Shown: positions 53,926 through 61,674 of the stretch, in pieces
How positions within the stretch are numbered: the stretch's first letter is position 1
Layout: every line of letters starts with the position of its first letter
DNA from: Actinomycetes bacterium
GTDB lineage: Bacteria > Actinomycetota > Acidimicrobiia > Acidimicrobiales > Palsa-688
Length of the DNA: 64,000 bases
Direction of reading: 5' to 3'
NCBI GenBank assembly: GCA_021787035.1
Contig: JAJYMM010000173.1
Span: 22,430-86,429, forward strand
Notes under the pieces: model-generated
The model's database searches: none
What the model saw: only the letters and a program-made list of their open reading frames with translations
What the model was told of the DNA's origin: nothing
Program-made: the position numbers and the translations under genes

Positions 53926-54330
53926 GTGCTGTTACCGCGTACTTGTCGCCCACTCGGAGAGATTCGAAACTCCAACAAGGAGCAGAAGGTTGATCGCACG
54001 GCCTATCGGCTGCACGCCGACCAAGCGTCAGTACGAGAAGTGTTTAAGCGCCTAGAGGCTGCCGGGTGCGGACGTCTCATCCCGTGGCGTAGAGGTCATG
54101 TCACCCGGTTCCAGTGGTTTCTCGGAATAGTTGAGGTTGGCAAGTACGCCGCGAAGCAGGCAACGAGTCTGCCCGTCATTGAGCCGACCGAGCCGGAGCC
54201 AGAAGGGGAGACCGACGGCGCGGTAGCCAGCTGCGACTTCACCCATACCTTTCAGCTCCGCGCCGACCGAGTTGTCTCGATCACGCTGCGGCCTGACTTC
54301 GGCGATGCTGAGGCAGCGCGTCTCGCCTGA
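53926..54330 (+). CDS. Hypothetical protein, C-terminus altered by a 34-bp duplication
   Basis: The supported part starts near VDRTAYRLHADQASVREVFK and includes GKYAAKQATSLP and LRADRVVSITLRPDFGDAEA. With one copy of the 34-bp repeat the protein would end ARLGTWLSTLPLP, a natural end; with two it stops at ARLA. The true start is unclear because the beginning of the frame does not look coding. No family recognised. Confidence 0.5.
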   Translation: MLLPRTCRPLGEIRNSNKEQKVDRTAYRLHADQASVREVFKRLEAAGCGRLIPWRRGHVTRFQWFLGIVEVGKYAAKQATSLPVIEPTEPEPEGETDGAVASCDFTHTFQLRADRVVSITLRPDFGDAEAARLA

Positions 54331-54358
54331 CTTCGGCGATGCTGAGGCAGCGCGTCTC
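54291..54358. repeat. 34-bp exact tandem duplication (frame-changing)
   Basis: Identical copies at 54291-54324 and 54325-54358. Confidence 0.97.
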
Positions 54359-54562
54359 GGGACGTGGCTGAGCACTCTTCCTCTGCCCTGAGTCCGGAGT
54401 GCGGTCGCCGGCGCTGCGAAGAACCCGGAGATTTGTGCATCGGAGTCGGGGAACGTCCCTCCTCGGGCTGAGCGCCGGCCTCAAGCGGTGGCGGGAAGCG
54501 AAGAGGCATCGGGCGATTCAAGTGCGACTAGACATACGGCGGGAGCTTTTTAGGTTCGACGC

Positions 54563-55003
54563 CTACCGGTTGCGGTTCGCCGATCCGTTCAAGCCAATGG
54601 CGCCCCGGATCAGAGCCTTGAGCGCGCCCGCATGTACGGCGTCTCCTTCTCGGATGTCGACGGCACGAACGCTCTTGCTGTCCAGGCGCGTGTTGAAGAG
54701 CCCGCTCGGGTCCTTTAGAGCGGCACCTTTTGGGAAGGTCAGCCTCACCGCGCCCTTGAGCATCTCACCGGTGCAGATGATCCCGTCGTGGGCCCACACC
54801 GGGACGCCCTCGGGACGCGACGGCTTCTTCCACTTCACTTCCTCCACGACGCCCGGGTCAGCGCCGAGCACTATCGCCCGCAGTTGCGCGAGCATCTCGC
54901 CTCGCCAGTCACCCGCCTTCTCGATGATGGCATCGACGTCGTTGGAGGCTGCGCTCTGCGTCACGTTGGCTCCTTCACTGGCGCTGTCTTCGAATATTGG
55001 CAC
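54563..55003 (-). CDS. DUF1801 family protein
   Basis: A 146-residue protein. The core DVDAIIEKAGDWRGEMLAQL, ADPGVVEEVKWKKPSRP and GIICTGEMLKGAVRLTFPKG match the DUF1801 fold. Function unknown; often beside small stress genes. The 200 bp before it (54359-54562) show no gene. Confidence 0.87.
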   Translation of the reverse strand: MPIFEDSASEGANVTQSAASNDVDAIIEKAGDWRGEMLAQLRAIVLGADPGVVEEVKWKKPSRPEGVPVWAHDGIICTGEMLKGAVRLTFPKGAALKDPSGLFNTRLDSKSVRAVDIREGDAVHAGALKALIRGAIGLNGSANRNR

Positions 55004-55046
55004 GGCGGTCGCCGGGCTCTGGTCTGTCGGGCACTGGGGTGCGCCG

Positions 55047-55283
55047 CTATTCGTCGGGTAAGCCGGCGAAGTCGCGCTTGGCTTGGCGATACCACCCCAT
55101 TCCCGAGATCGGGTGCCTCCAGCGTCCCTTCATGGCGCGAAGGGCAACTTGGTGGTTGTCGTCACCGCCGTCGACCATCTCCCGGAGGTGGCGGTCCTGC
55201 GCTTTGATCACCTCGTCGGCGGTCGCCCCACGGTGGGCGAGATCGCAGGGCCCTCCCAGTTGCTTGCACGTCATCGTCTTCAT
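55047..55283 (-). CDS. DUF1059-like small protein
   Basis: A 78-residue protein beginning MKTMTCKQLGGPCDLAHRGA, the hallmark of a small family annotated DUF1059 with two conserved Cys. AAAGGGA precedes the ATG. It lies downstream of the decarboxylase on the same strand. Function unknown. Confidence 0.8.
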   Translation of the reverse strand: MKTMTCKQLGGPCDLAHRGATADEVIKAQDRHLREMVDGGDDNHQVALRAMKGRWRHPISGMGWYRQAKRDFAGLPDE

Positions 55284-55379
55284 CTATTGCATCCCTTTCA
55301 GTGGAGTGGTGGTCCGTCCTGCCGCAACCGCCTGCGGGACCGGCGCTCCCGAAGTGACGGCCCCGGCCCATTATGGATG

Positions 55380-55835
55380 TCACCACGCGGCGCCGGCAGG
55401 CTGTTTGGTCGTGGCATTGAGCCGGTTGAAGAGGTTGGTGGTCGCCACCCACAGGACCAGCCCCGCCATTTGCTTGTCGTCGAAGTGCCTGGTTGCCTCG
55501 TTCCATACCTCATCAGGGACGGGATTGGCCTGGTCGGCCATCCGGGTCATGGACTCGGCCAGCGCCAACGCCGCCCGCTCGGCCTCGCTGAAAAAATCGG
55601 TCTCGCGCCAAGCCGCGACTGCAAAGAGACGCTCGTCGCTCTCGCCGGCCTTCTTGGCGCCGATGGCACCGCTATAGACACAGGGGCCGCACCCGTTGAC
55701 CTGACTTGCCCGAAGGTGAGCCAACGCCATCGTGGAGCCGGGAACGCCTGCGCTGTGAGCGGCCTGGATGATGGACTGGATCCCCTTCATCGCCTCGGGT
55801 AGGAAACTGGCTGGGTTGTTCATTCTCGCTGTCAT
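55380..55835 (-). CDS. Carboxymuconolactone decarboxylase/AhpD-like protein, ECF41 partner
   Basis: A 151-residue protein with the AhpD-type redox motif in QVNGCGPCVYSGAIGAKKAG and the proton-relay segment. Such COE genes (carboxymuconolactone decarboxylase, oxidoreductase or epimerase) stand next to ECF41 sigma genes. I place the start at 55835 because the ECF41-type promoter ends at 55845, so an ATG at 55844 would precede the transcript; the mRNA is probably leaderless. Confidence 0.92.
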   Translation of the reverse strand: MTARMNNPASFLPEAMKGIQSIIQAAHSAGVPGSTMALAHLRASQVNGCGPCVYSGAIGAKKAGESDERLFAVAAWRETDFFSEAERAALALAESMTRMADQANPVPDEVWNEATRHFDDKQMAGLVLWVATTNLFNRLNATTKQPAGAAW

Positions 55836-55844
55836 GGTCTTCAT

Positions 55845-55871
55845 GACGCGCCGGGCCGGCTCTGTGTGACA
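55845..55871 (-). promoter_or_regulatory. ECF41-type promoter of the decarboxylase gene
   Basis: On the minus strand TGTCACA (55871-55865) and CGTC (55848-55845) are separated by exactly 16 bp. This is the motif reported for ECF41 sigma factors. Confidence 0.85.
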
Positions 55872-55932
55872 GCCCGCGGGGAGCGGCCCGGCCCGCTCGC
55901 AAGCGCGGTCCGCTCGCGGGCGCGATCGGTAT

Positions 55933-55959
55933 TGTCACATTCCCGGCCGGTATCGCGTC
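55933..55959 (+). promoter_or_regulatory. ECF41-type promoter of the sigma-factor gene
   Basis: TGTCACA (55933-55939) and CGTC (55956-55959), 16 bp apart, 12 bp before the sigma ATG. Together with the mirror site at 55845-55871 it shows autoregulation of the sigma factor and its partner. Confidence 0.85.
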
Positions 55960-55971
55960 AATGTGAGAACT

Positions 55972-56856
55972 ATGGACGAGAACCTGGCGGCCCTTTTCGA
56001 GGCCAATCGCCAAAGGCTGCAGTCGGTGGCCTACCGCATGCTCGGGTCATTGACAGAAGCCGAGGACGCAGTGCAGGAGACGTGGGTGCGTCTCAGCCGG
56101 TCTGATCCGGGCACCATCGACAACTTAGGAGGATGGTTGACCACCGTCTTGTCCCGGGTGTGCCTCGGAGTGCTCCGTACCCGCCGGAGCCGGCCCGAGG
56201 AGCCGATCGTCGGCGACCAGCCCGACCCCGGCTCGACCGGTCCCGAAGACGAGGTTCTGCTCGCCGATGCCTTGGGCCCCGCCCTGCTGGTGGTGCTCGA
56301 CAGTCTCGGCCCGACCGAGCGGCTCGCTTTCGTGCTCCATGACCTCTTCGCCGTCCCCTTCGAAGACATTGCGCCGATCGTCGACCGTTCACCCGCCGCG
56401 GCACGCCAGCTGGCCAGCCGGGCCCGGCGGAGGATCCAGGGCATCGATGAAGCCCATGCTGCAGACCGGCGTCGTCAACAAGAGATCGTCGAAGCGTTCC
56501 TTGCCGCGTCCCGGCGCGGCGACCTCGGAACGCTGATATCGCTCCTCGATCCCGATGCTGTGCTCCGAGCCGATCGGGCGGCGGTCAGGTCGGCGACGGC
56601 GAACCGCGATCGAGGCGCACCTCTCCTGGCTCCCGAAGTGCGCGGCGGTGCGGCCGTGGCCGCCGCTTTGTGTGGCCGGGCCGCAGCGGCGCAACTGGCG
56701 CTTATCGAGGGCGCAACGGGTGCCGTCTGGGCGCCCGGCGGCCGGCCCCGGGCGATCTTCGCGTTCCGTACCATCGGCGATGTAGTCACTGAGATCGAGA
56801 TCATCACCGAGCCCGCCGTAGTCAAAGCCCTACCGGTCCAACTGCTCACCCAGTAG
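55972..56856 (+). CDS. ECF41-type sigma factor with C-terminal SnoaL-like domain
   Basis: A 294-residue sigma factor: region 2 LQSVAYRMLGSLTEAEDAVQ with ETWVRL and NLGGWLTTVLSRVCL; region 4 LGPTERLAFVLHDLFAVPFE. The C-terminal 120 residues are SnoaL-like, which in ECF41 acts as an in-built regulator in place of an anti-sigma factor. It faces its decarboxylase partner across a 136-bp gap holding both promoters. ATG 55972 chosen; a GTG at 55963 lies too close to the promoter. Confidence 0.93.
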   Translation: MDENLAALFEANRQRLQSVAYRMLGSLTEAEDAVQETWVRLSRSDPGTIDNLGGWLTTVLSRVCLGVLRTRRSRPEEPIVGDQPDPGSTGPEDEVLLADALGPALLVVLDSLGPTERLAFVLHDLFAVPFEDIAPIVDRSPAAARQLASRARRRIQGIDEAHAADRRRQQEIVEAFLAASRRGDLGTLISLLDPDAVLRADRAAVRSATANRDRGAPLLAPEVRGGAAVAAALCGRAAAAQLALIEGATGAVWAPGGRPRAIFAFRTIGDVVTEIEIITEPAVVKALPVQLLTQ

Positions 56857-56942
56857 GCAGGAATGCAGCTCAGGACGGGCATGACAGCGGCTGAGGTCAA
56901 GCCTCCGCCCACACCTTTTGGTCCCTTCAGAATGGAGTCATC

Positions 56943-57503
56943 ATGGCAGTGGAGATAGTGAAGACCAAGACCGTCACCGTCGAGTTCAGCGCGACAGTCG
57001 ACACCATTGGTACGACTACCCTCGTGCGCCTACCCGAGCCGGCAAGCCGGCAGCTGCCATCCAGGGGACAGGTCGCAGTCCGGGGATCCGTGAACGGCTG
57101 TGAGTTCCGCACCGTGCTCGAGCCCGACGGCGATCGGGGCCACTGGATGAAAGTTGACCCGCAGTTGCGACAACGCGCGCATGTCAACCCAGGCGACCAT
57201 GCCACTATCGCCCTTGAAACGACGCCGGAGTGGCCCGAACCGGATGTGCCAGACGACCTCAGAGCGGCCCTGACCGGCGCTCCACCGCACATCACCGACA
57301 TCTGGGCCGACATCACCCCAATGGCGCGATGGGAATGGGTGCGCTGGGTTAATGCAACGGCGAACCCCGCCACCCGTCAACGGCGCGTCGAGGTGACGAT
57401 CTCCAAGATGGAAAACGGAAAACGGCGGCCGTGCTGCTTTGACCTATCAGCGTGCACCGACCCTACGCTGGCCAAGAACGGCAAACTGCGCTCAGCCAAC
57501 TGA
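56943..57503 (+). CDS. YdeI/OmdA-like protein with DUF1905 domain
   Basis: A 186-residue protein: a DUF1905 barrel (VEFSATVDTIGTTTLVRLPE, GHWMKVDPQLRQRAHVNPGD) followed by a YdeI/OmpD-associated helical tail (WADITPMARWEWVRWVNATA, RQRRVEVTISKMENGKRRPC). Related proteins are linked to bacteriocin or stress protection; role unknown here. An independent gene after the sigma factor. Confidence 0.87.
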   Translation: MAVEIVKTKTVTVEFSATVDTIGTTTLVRLPEPASRQLPSRGQVAVRGSVNGCEFRTVLEPDGDRGHWMKVDPQLRQRAHVNPGDHATIALETTPEWPEPDVPDDLRAALTGAPPHITDIWADITPMARWEWVRWVNATANPATRQRRVEVTISKMENGKRRPCCFDLSACTDPTLAKNGKLRSAN

Positions 57504-57581
57504 AGCTTCCCAAAACGCCCGATGGGCGGCTGGTCTCCCGTTCGTCGCCACAGGGGTGAGGACCTGCTTGACTCGCAGGCC

Positions 57582-58061
57582 ATGAGCGAGAACCGGCTCC
57601 TTCTCACCTGCGGGCTGCCCGGGGCAGGCAAGACCACGCTCGCAACTCGGTTGGCCGCGGAACGCAGAGCGGTGCGCCTCACGAAGGACGAGTGGCAATG
57701 GGCTCTCGGCTCTACGCCGTGGGACAGGACCACTGGGGAGAAGATCGAGCAGCAGCTGTGGCGCTTGGCCCAGGAGATCTTGAGCCTGGGGCTGAGCGTC
57801 GTGCTCGACTTCGGGCTCTGGGGGCGGGCTGAACGTGACGAGATGCGCACGGTAGCTCGCAGCCTTGGCGTGGGCGTCGAACTGCACTACCTCGAAGTGC
57901 CTGTCGAGGAACTCTGGCGGCGCATCGAAGTTCGGAACTCGGCACCGCCGTGGAAGGGTGAGCCGATCACCCGAGCCGACCTTGACGATTGGGCGGCGAA
58001 GTTCCAGACCCCGGACGCTTCAGAGCTTGCCCTGTTCGACGCCCCGCTCGACGCGCGCTGA
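57582..58061 (+). CDS. P-loop AAA/zeta-like kinase family protein
   Basis: A 159-residue nucleotide kinase-fold protein. Walker A is GLPGAGKTT, then LTKDEWQWALGSTPWD, SVVLDFGLWGRAERDEMR and LHYLEVPVEELWRRIEVRN. It resembles small actinobacterial ATPases of the cell-division/kinase type that phosphorylate small substrates. Substrate unknown; ATG 57582 puts the P-loop at the usual distance. Confidence 0.85.
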   Translation: MSENRLLLTCGLPGAGKTTLATRLAAERRAVRLTKDEWQWALGSTPWDRTTGEKIEQQLWRLAQEILSLGLSVVLDFGLWGRAERDEMRTVARSLGVGVELHYLEVPVEELWRRIEVRNSAPPWKGEPITRADLDDWAAKFQTPDASELALFDAPLDAR

Positions 58062-58205
58062 GCTGGAGGAACAGTCTGCGGCACCGGGCCCGGGTGGCAC
58101 TCGAGGCGCTCCGGTAAGAACGGGATCCTCGCTGCTCGTTTTCTGAGGCCAGGGGCTGCTAGCCGGGACATGAGACGTGGCCACCTGCGGCCTACCATCG
58201 TCGGC

Positions 58206-58424
58206 GTGGAGCTTACGATTTACGAGGCCATGGGCGGAGCTGATGCTCTCCTCGCGCTCGCCGAGGCGTGGCACGGACGATGCCTGGCGGACCCGGTCCT
58301 GGCTCATGCCTTCGAGGGCGGCGTCCATCCGCAACATACGCAGAGGCTTGCTGCCTACTGGTCCGAGCAACTCGGCGGGCCGGCAACATACACGGCCTCG
58401 CTTGGGACCTACTCCCATGTCGTG
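58206..58424 (+). pseudogene. Truncated group II haemoglobin fragment
   Basis: From a GTG the frame reads VELTIYEAMGGADALLALAE, CLADPVLAHAFEGGVHPQHT and LAAYWSEQLGGPATYTASLG, the first half of a truncated haemoglobin. The region with the proximal His is missing; near 58420 the DNA switches to the tail of another gene. Heme binding is unlikely. Confidence 0.75.
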
Positions 58425-58584
58425 CGAGCTCGAGCCCCTGGGCGTGTCGCGCACGCTCGTGACCCATACCTACGACTGGACGGACCTGACCGACGAGTGG
58501 CGCGTCCCTCGCGCCCGGGCGACCACGGCCGGGAAACTAAAGACCTCGCTTGACCGGTTCGCGCTAGTGGCCGAAGGTGACTGA
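58418..58584 (+). pseudogene. SRPBCC C-terminal fragment joined to the globin fragment
   Basis: In the next frame, CELEPLGVSRTLVTHTYDWT then RARATTAGKLKTSLDRFALV is the end of a START-like protein. It begins exactly where the globin homology stops, so a deletion has fused two genes in different frames. Confidence 0.7.
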
Positions 58585-58640
58585 ATGTTGCTGCGCCCAA
58601 GCTCTCACGACCCCATTGAACGCCAACGGGCTCCTCGTCG

Positions 58641-58844
58641 CTACTGGCTGCCGATGTCTTTCACCGGCCAGTCGGCTGGGTCACCGTCCCAGGAATCAGG
58701 GGGCTGGCGGAGCCGACCGGACTCAATGCACTTCACGCAGGCCCAGACGTCTTGATCGCCTGCTCCGGCCTCGACAGACCGTTGACGGCCGACCGAATCG
58801 ACGGGGCCGAAGCGCCAATCGCAGTAGGCTTGCTCAGTCGTCAC
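58641..58844 (-). CDS. Small hypothetical protein
   Basis: A 67-residue frame containing WACVKCIESGRLRQPPDSWD; one CxxC-like pair could bind metal. It lies downstream of an IS110 remnant. No family recognised. Confidence 0.4.
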   Translation of the reverse strand: MTTEQAYCDWRFGPVDSVGRQRSVEAGAGDQDVWACVKCIESGRLRQPPDSWDGDPADWPVKDIGSQ

Positions 58845-58858
58845 GTCTTGCTCCTATG

Positions 58859-59140
58859 TCAAGCGGCCCGCTCGACACAAGTCGGCTCAGTGGCCGAGGC
58901 GTCGAGGAGCAGTGTTCGGTAGACGACGTCGGAGAGCTTTCTTTTGAGCGCCCGACGCGCCTCGGTGGGTGTGTTGCCCATCGCCTCTCGTCGTTTCATG
59001 TAGGCGCCGGCGCCCTGGTGGCAGCGAGCCTGGGTGATAGCGATGCGGTGGATCGCAGCATTGAGCTGGCGGTTGCCAGTCCGGCTCAAGCGGTGGCGTT
59101 CGCGATTGCCCGACCAGACCGGCAGGGGCGCCGTCTCCAC
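58859..59140 (-). pseudogene. IS110-family transposase C-terminal remnant
   Basis: The frame holds NRERHRLSRTGNRQLNAAIH and RCHQGAGAYMKRREAMGNTP with ALKRKLSDVVYRTLL, the end of IS110/IS116 (DEDD) transposases. The catalytic N-terminus is missing and no element ends are visible. Confidence 0.85.
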
Positions 59141-59390
59141 GCCGACGGCTTGGAACTGATCCCCTGAACCTCACCGTTCATGGGCGCGGCTGGGGGCGCA
59201 GCGAGAAGGTTGCCCGTGGATCAGCCACACGCCTTCTTGGACGTCGTAGGTCTCGGACTGCAACACCGAGGTCAGACAGGGCCGGCGATGACCTCCAATG
59301 ACCTGGTGGCGTAATCCGAGAACGCCGCCCCGCTCCGCCTCCTTCTGTGCCCGGAGCGCCCGACCGGGCTTGGGCTCGGGAAGTGGGGTG

Positions 59391-59638
59391 CGGAAGTCCC
59401 GCAAGTTGTTAGCTCGTGGGCCGCGCCGCCACCGCTCACGGTGCGGAAGTCCCCTCGTCGGCGCTCTTCCCACCGGCTTCCGACCGACTTCCGCATGACT
59501 TCCGGCTCCACGACGCCCGGACCATCCCTTGAGCAGGTACTTCTCTACCTCTGTTGCGGAAGTGACGTCCAAGCATCGGGAAACCCGTTTGGCAGGCCGC
59601 CGGCACCGATGTTCGTTGGTAGCGCCGCCTGACTTCCG
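59391..59638. repeat. Cluster of CGGAAGTC octamers in both orientations
   Basis: CGGAAGTC occurs at 59391 and 59444; its complement GACTTCCG at 59486, 59497 and 59631; a one-base variant CGGAAGTG at 59557. Five exact copies in 248 bp, just upstream of an excisionase-like gene, suggest binding sites for one protein. I support no gene in 59171-59700. Confidence 0.75.
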
Positions 59639-59712
59639 CTCCGGTCCCGTGACCGCCAGCTCACCCAGGTGCTGGGGGCGAGGTCCGCCCCCGGCGGACA
59701 TGAGGAGGCGTG

Positions 59713-60207
59713 ATGGTTTTGCCCGTGGCTATCGTGGTGTTGCCCGCTACGGTGACCGCACTCGGCGCGGCGGCGCTCTGTGCGGGCTTGCTCAGGACCC
59801 CTGTCGGGCGAAGCGTCGGGAGTACGAGTGGCGAGGGCCGTCGGGCTTACGGAGGCGTGCCGATGACCCCGACGGGCGGGCGTTCAGTGACTGGCGGGCA
59901 GGGCCAGGAGCCGTCGGCTCGCGGCCGCTACTTCACGCTCCAGCAGGCGGAGGCTGCCTTCCCCGTCTTCACCCCGCGGCTGCTGCGCCGGCTGGTGCAG
60001 GAGCGGCGGATCGCTTTCAGCCGTGCCGGCCGGTGCATCGTGCTGGCCGAAGCCGACATCCTCGCCCACCTCGAAGCCAACGGCGCTGGCCGGCCCGCTG
60101 GGACCTCGCTTCATGACGGGCTTGCCGAAGAGGCAGTCCGCCGGCTGATCTGGGCGGCCAGGGCCTCGACTATCGCCCTGTCCCGCTCGGCCGAGGCGTG
60201 CTGGTAG
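59713..60207 (+). CDS. Excisionase-like helix-turn-helix protein with hydrophobic N-terminus
   Basis: A frame of 164 residues. The C-terminal half holds a HTH_17/excisionase-type domain: YFTLQQAEAAFPVFTPRLLR, VQERRIAFSRAGRCIVLAEA, DILAHLEA. The N-terminal 30 residues are hydrophobic (AIVVLPATVTALGAAALCAG). Two starts have good ribosome sites: ATG 59713 (AGGAGG) and ATG 59863 (ACGGAGG), so the HTH protein may start at 59863 alone. Its 3' end overlaps the integrase remnant on the other strand. In integrative elements xis normally precedes int on the same strand, so this order is rearranged. Confidence 0.65.
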   Translation: MVLPVAIVVLPATVTALGAAALCAGLLRTPVGRSVGSTSGEGRRAYGGVPMTPTGGRSVTGGQGQEPSARGRYFTLQQAEAAFPVFTPRLLRRLVQERRIAFSRAGRCIVLAEADILAHLEANGAGRPAGTSLHDGLAEEAVRRLIWAARASTIALSRSAEACW

Positions 60208-60850
60208 ATCAGCGCCGCCCTGGGGCTGGCGTGGCCTATCCGGGCCATCAGCTCTCGGGTGCTCGCTCCCGTGTCGGCGGCCAGAGTGTCGCCCGTGTGG
60301 CGCAGGTCGTGGAACACCGGCCCGGGCGGTAGCCCGTCGACCGAGGCCACGGCCTTGCGGCACTGGCGCCCGAACGCCTCCGCGTGGAAGGGGCGCATCC
60401 GTCAATGCTCTTGTCGGCTGGGAAGACCAGAGCGTCTGGGCCGTGATCTCCCACGAGGTCGAAGTGAGCCCTCATCTCCTCGATAACCGGCGCGGGCACA
60501 GCGACGGTCCGGCTCTTGGGCCGGGTGAAGTGCACCTCCCCCGCTGCGGTCGCCGCTGCACGTTGCCATCCTCGGGGGCGACGGTGACCGTAGCGGCATC
60601 CAGGTCGAGGCGCTTCCTGCGCAAGGCCCGCAGCTCGCCCAGGCGCAGCCCGGTGAACGCAGCCAGCAGCACCAGGCGCGGTATCGGGGGACGATGGCGC
60701 CGGCGATGGCGTAGACCTGCTCGACGGTTAGAGCCGGCCGCTCGGGCTTGTTGTCGGCTCCAGCACCCCCAGATGCCCCCCGAACCGGCGCGCGGTAGCC
60801 TCCGGTCCCTGTCGCACCCGATATGCCGTTCTGGCGCGTCGTTCCGTCGA
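60111..60850 (-). pseudogene. Tyrosine integrase remnant (copy C), multiple frameshifts
   Basis: Pieces in three frames: KPERPALTVEQVYAIAGAIV; LLAAFTGLRLGELRALRRKR (Arg box); FTRPKSRTVAVPAPVIEEMR; FHAEAFGRQCRKAVASVDGL with FHDLRHTGDTLAA (HxxR) and MARIGHASPRAALIYQHASA (Tyr box). All catalytic residues survive but at least three frameshifts kill it. It is closely similar to copy B (50.7-51.6 kb), including flanking DNA upstream of the catalytic domain. The 200 bp beyond (60851-61068) hold no gene. Confidence 0.85.
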
Positions 60851-61068
60851 ACCTTGTAGTCGTTATGGCGTGATGTTCTGCGTGCGGGGACGATCGGTGG
60901 GTCCAGGACCGAACTCTCAGTGGGCGGCCTCGACGAGGTGGCGCCGGCAGTCCAGTTCCGTCGCTCAGCCCTAGGCCCTGGCGCCCGCGGGCACTCGGGT
61001 CGCCTGCCCCGGCGGTGTCACCGGCACCGCCAAGGTGACCCACCGCTACAGCCTGCGATGATGGTGGT

Positions 61069-61560
61069 GTGCGCGTCCTGTTCAGTTTCACCGGCGGCAG
61101 TGGCCACTTCTTGCCAACAGCGCCCTTCGCCCGGGTCCTCCGAGAACGGGGACACGAGATCATGTATGCCTGTCAAGAGGGCATGGTCCCGACTGTCGTT
61201 TCCGCAGGTTGGGCCGCCGTCGCGAGTGGCGGGAACACGCTTCGGGATCCACGGGCGCGTCGCCCTTTGGCTGCGGTTGACCGCGCCGCCGAGGAGTCGG
61301 CGATTCGCCGCTCATTCGCCGGGAAGATCGCTCGCGAGCGCACGGATCGGCTCCTGAAGCTCGCGGGGACGTGGCGGCCTGACCTGATCGTGCGTGATGA
61401 GGTCGACTTCGCCGGCGCTGTTGCCGCCGAGGTTCTCGGGCTTCGCCACGCTGCGGTGGTCGTGGTCGCCGCAGGCGGCTTCCTGCGAGCCGACTTCGTC
61501 GAAGAGCCGCTGGCAGCACTGCGCTCCGAGCACGGTCTCGACCGTTCCTGTAACTGTGGC
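61069..61560 (+). pseudogene. UGT/MGT-family glycosyltransferase, truncated at the IS607 element
   Basis: GTG start; MRVLFSFTGGSGHFLPTAPF and RERGHEIMYACQEG are the N-terminal Rossmann fold of macrolide-type glycosyltransferases, with RPDLIVRDEVDFAGAVAAEV. Homology stops near GLDRS (about 61550); the next 30 codons are transposon end. The C-terminal sugar-nucleotide domain is absent and may lie beyond the right edge of the window. Confidence 0.8.
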
Positions 61561-61674
61561 GTTTTATTCCACAGCCGCCGAGCGAACAGCGTTCTCGACT
61601 TCTGCCGGGGGTCGCACCCCGGGAAGACGACATCGCGGTAACCCGCATTGTCACAAAGCAGGCCGTGGCCGCCA

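Noticed and set aside
59171..59701. A 176-codon leftward frame over the octamer cluster
   Set aside because: Arg/Gly-rich without homology; the octamers explain part of its pattern.
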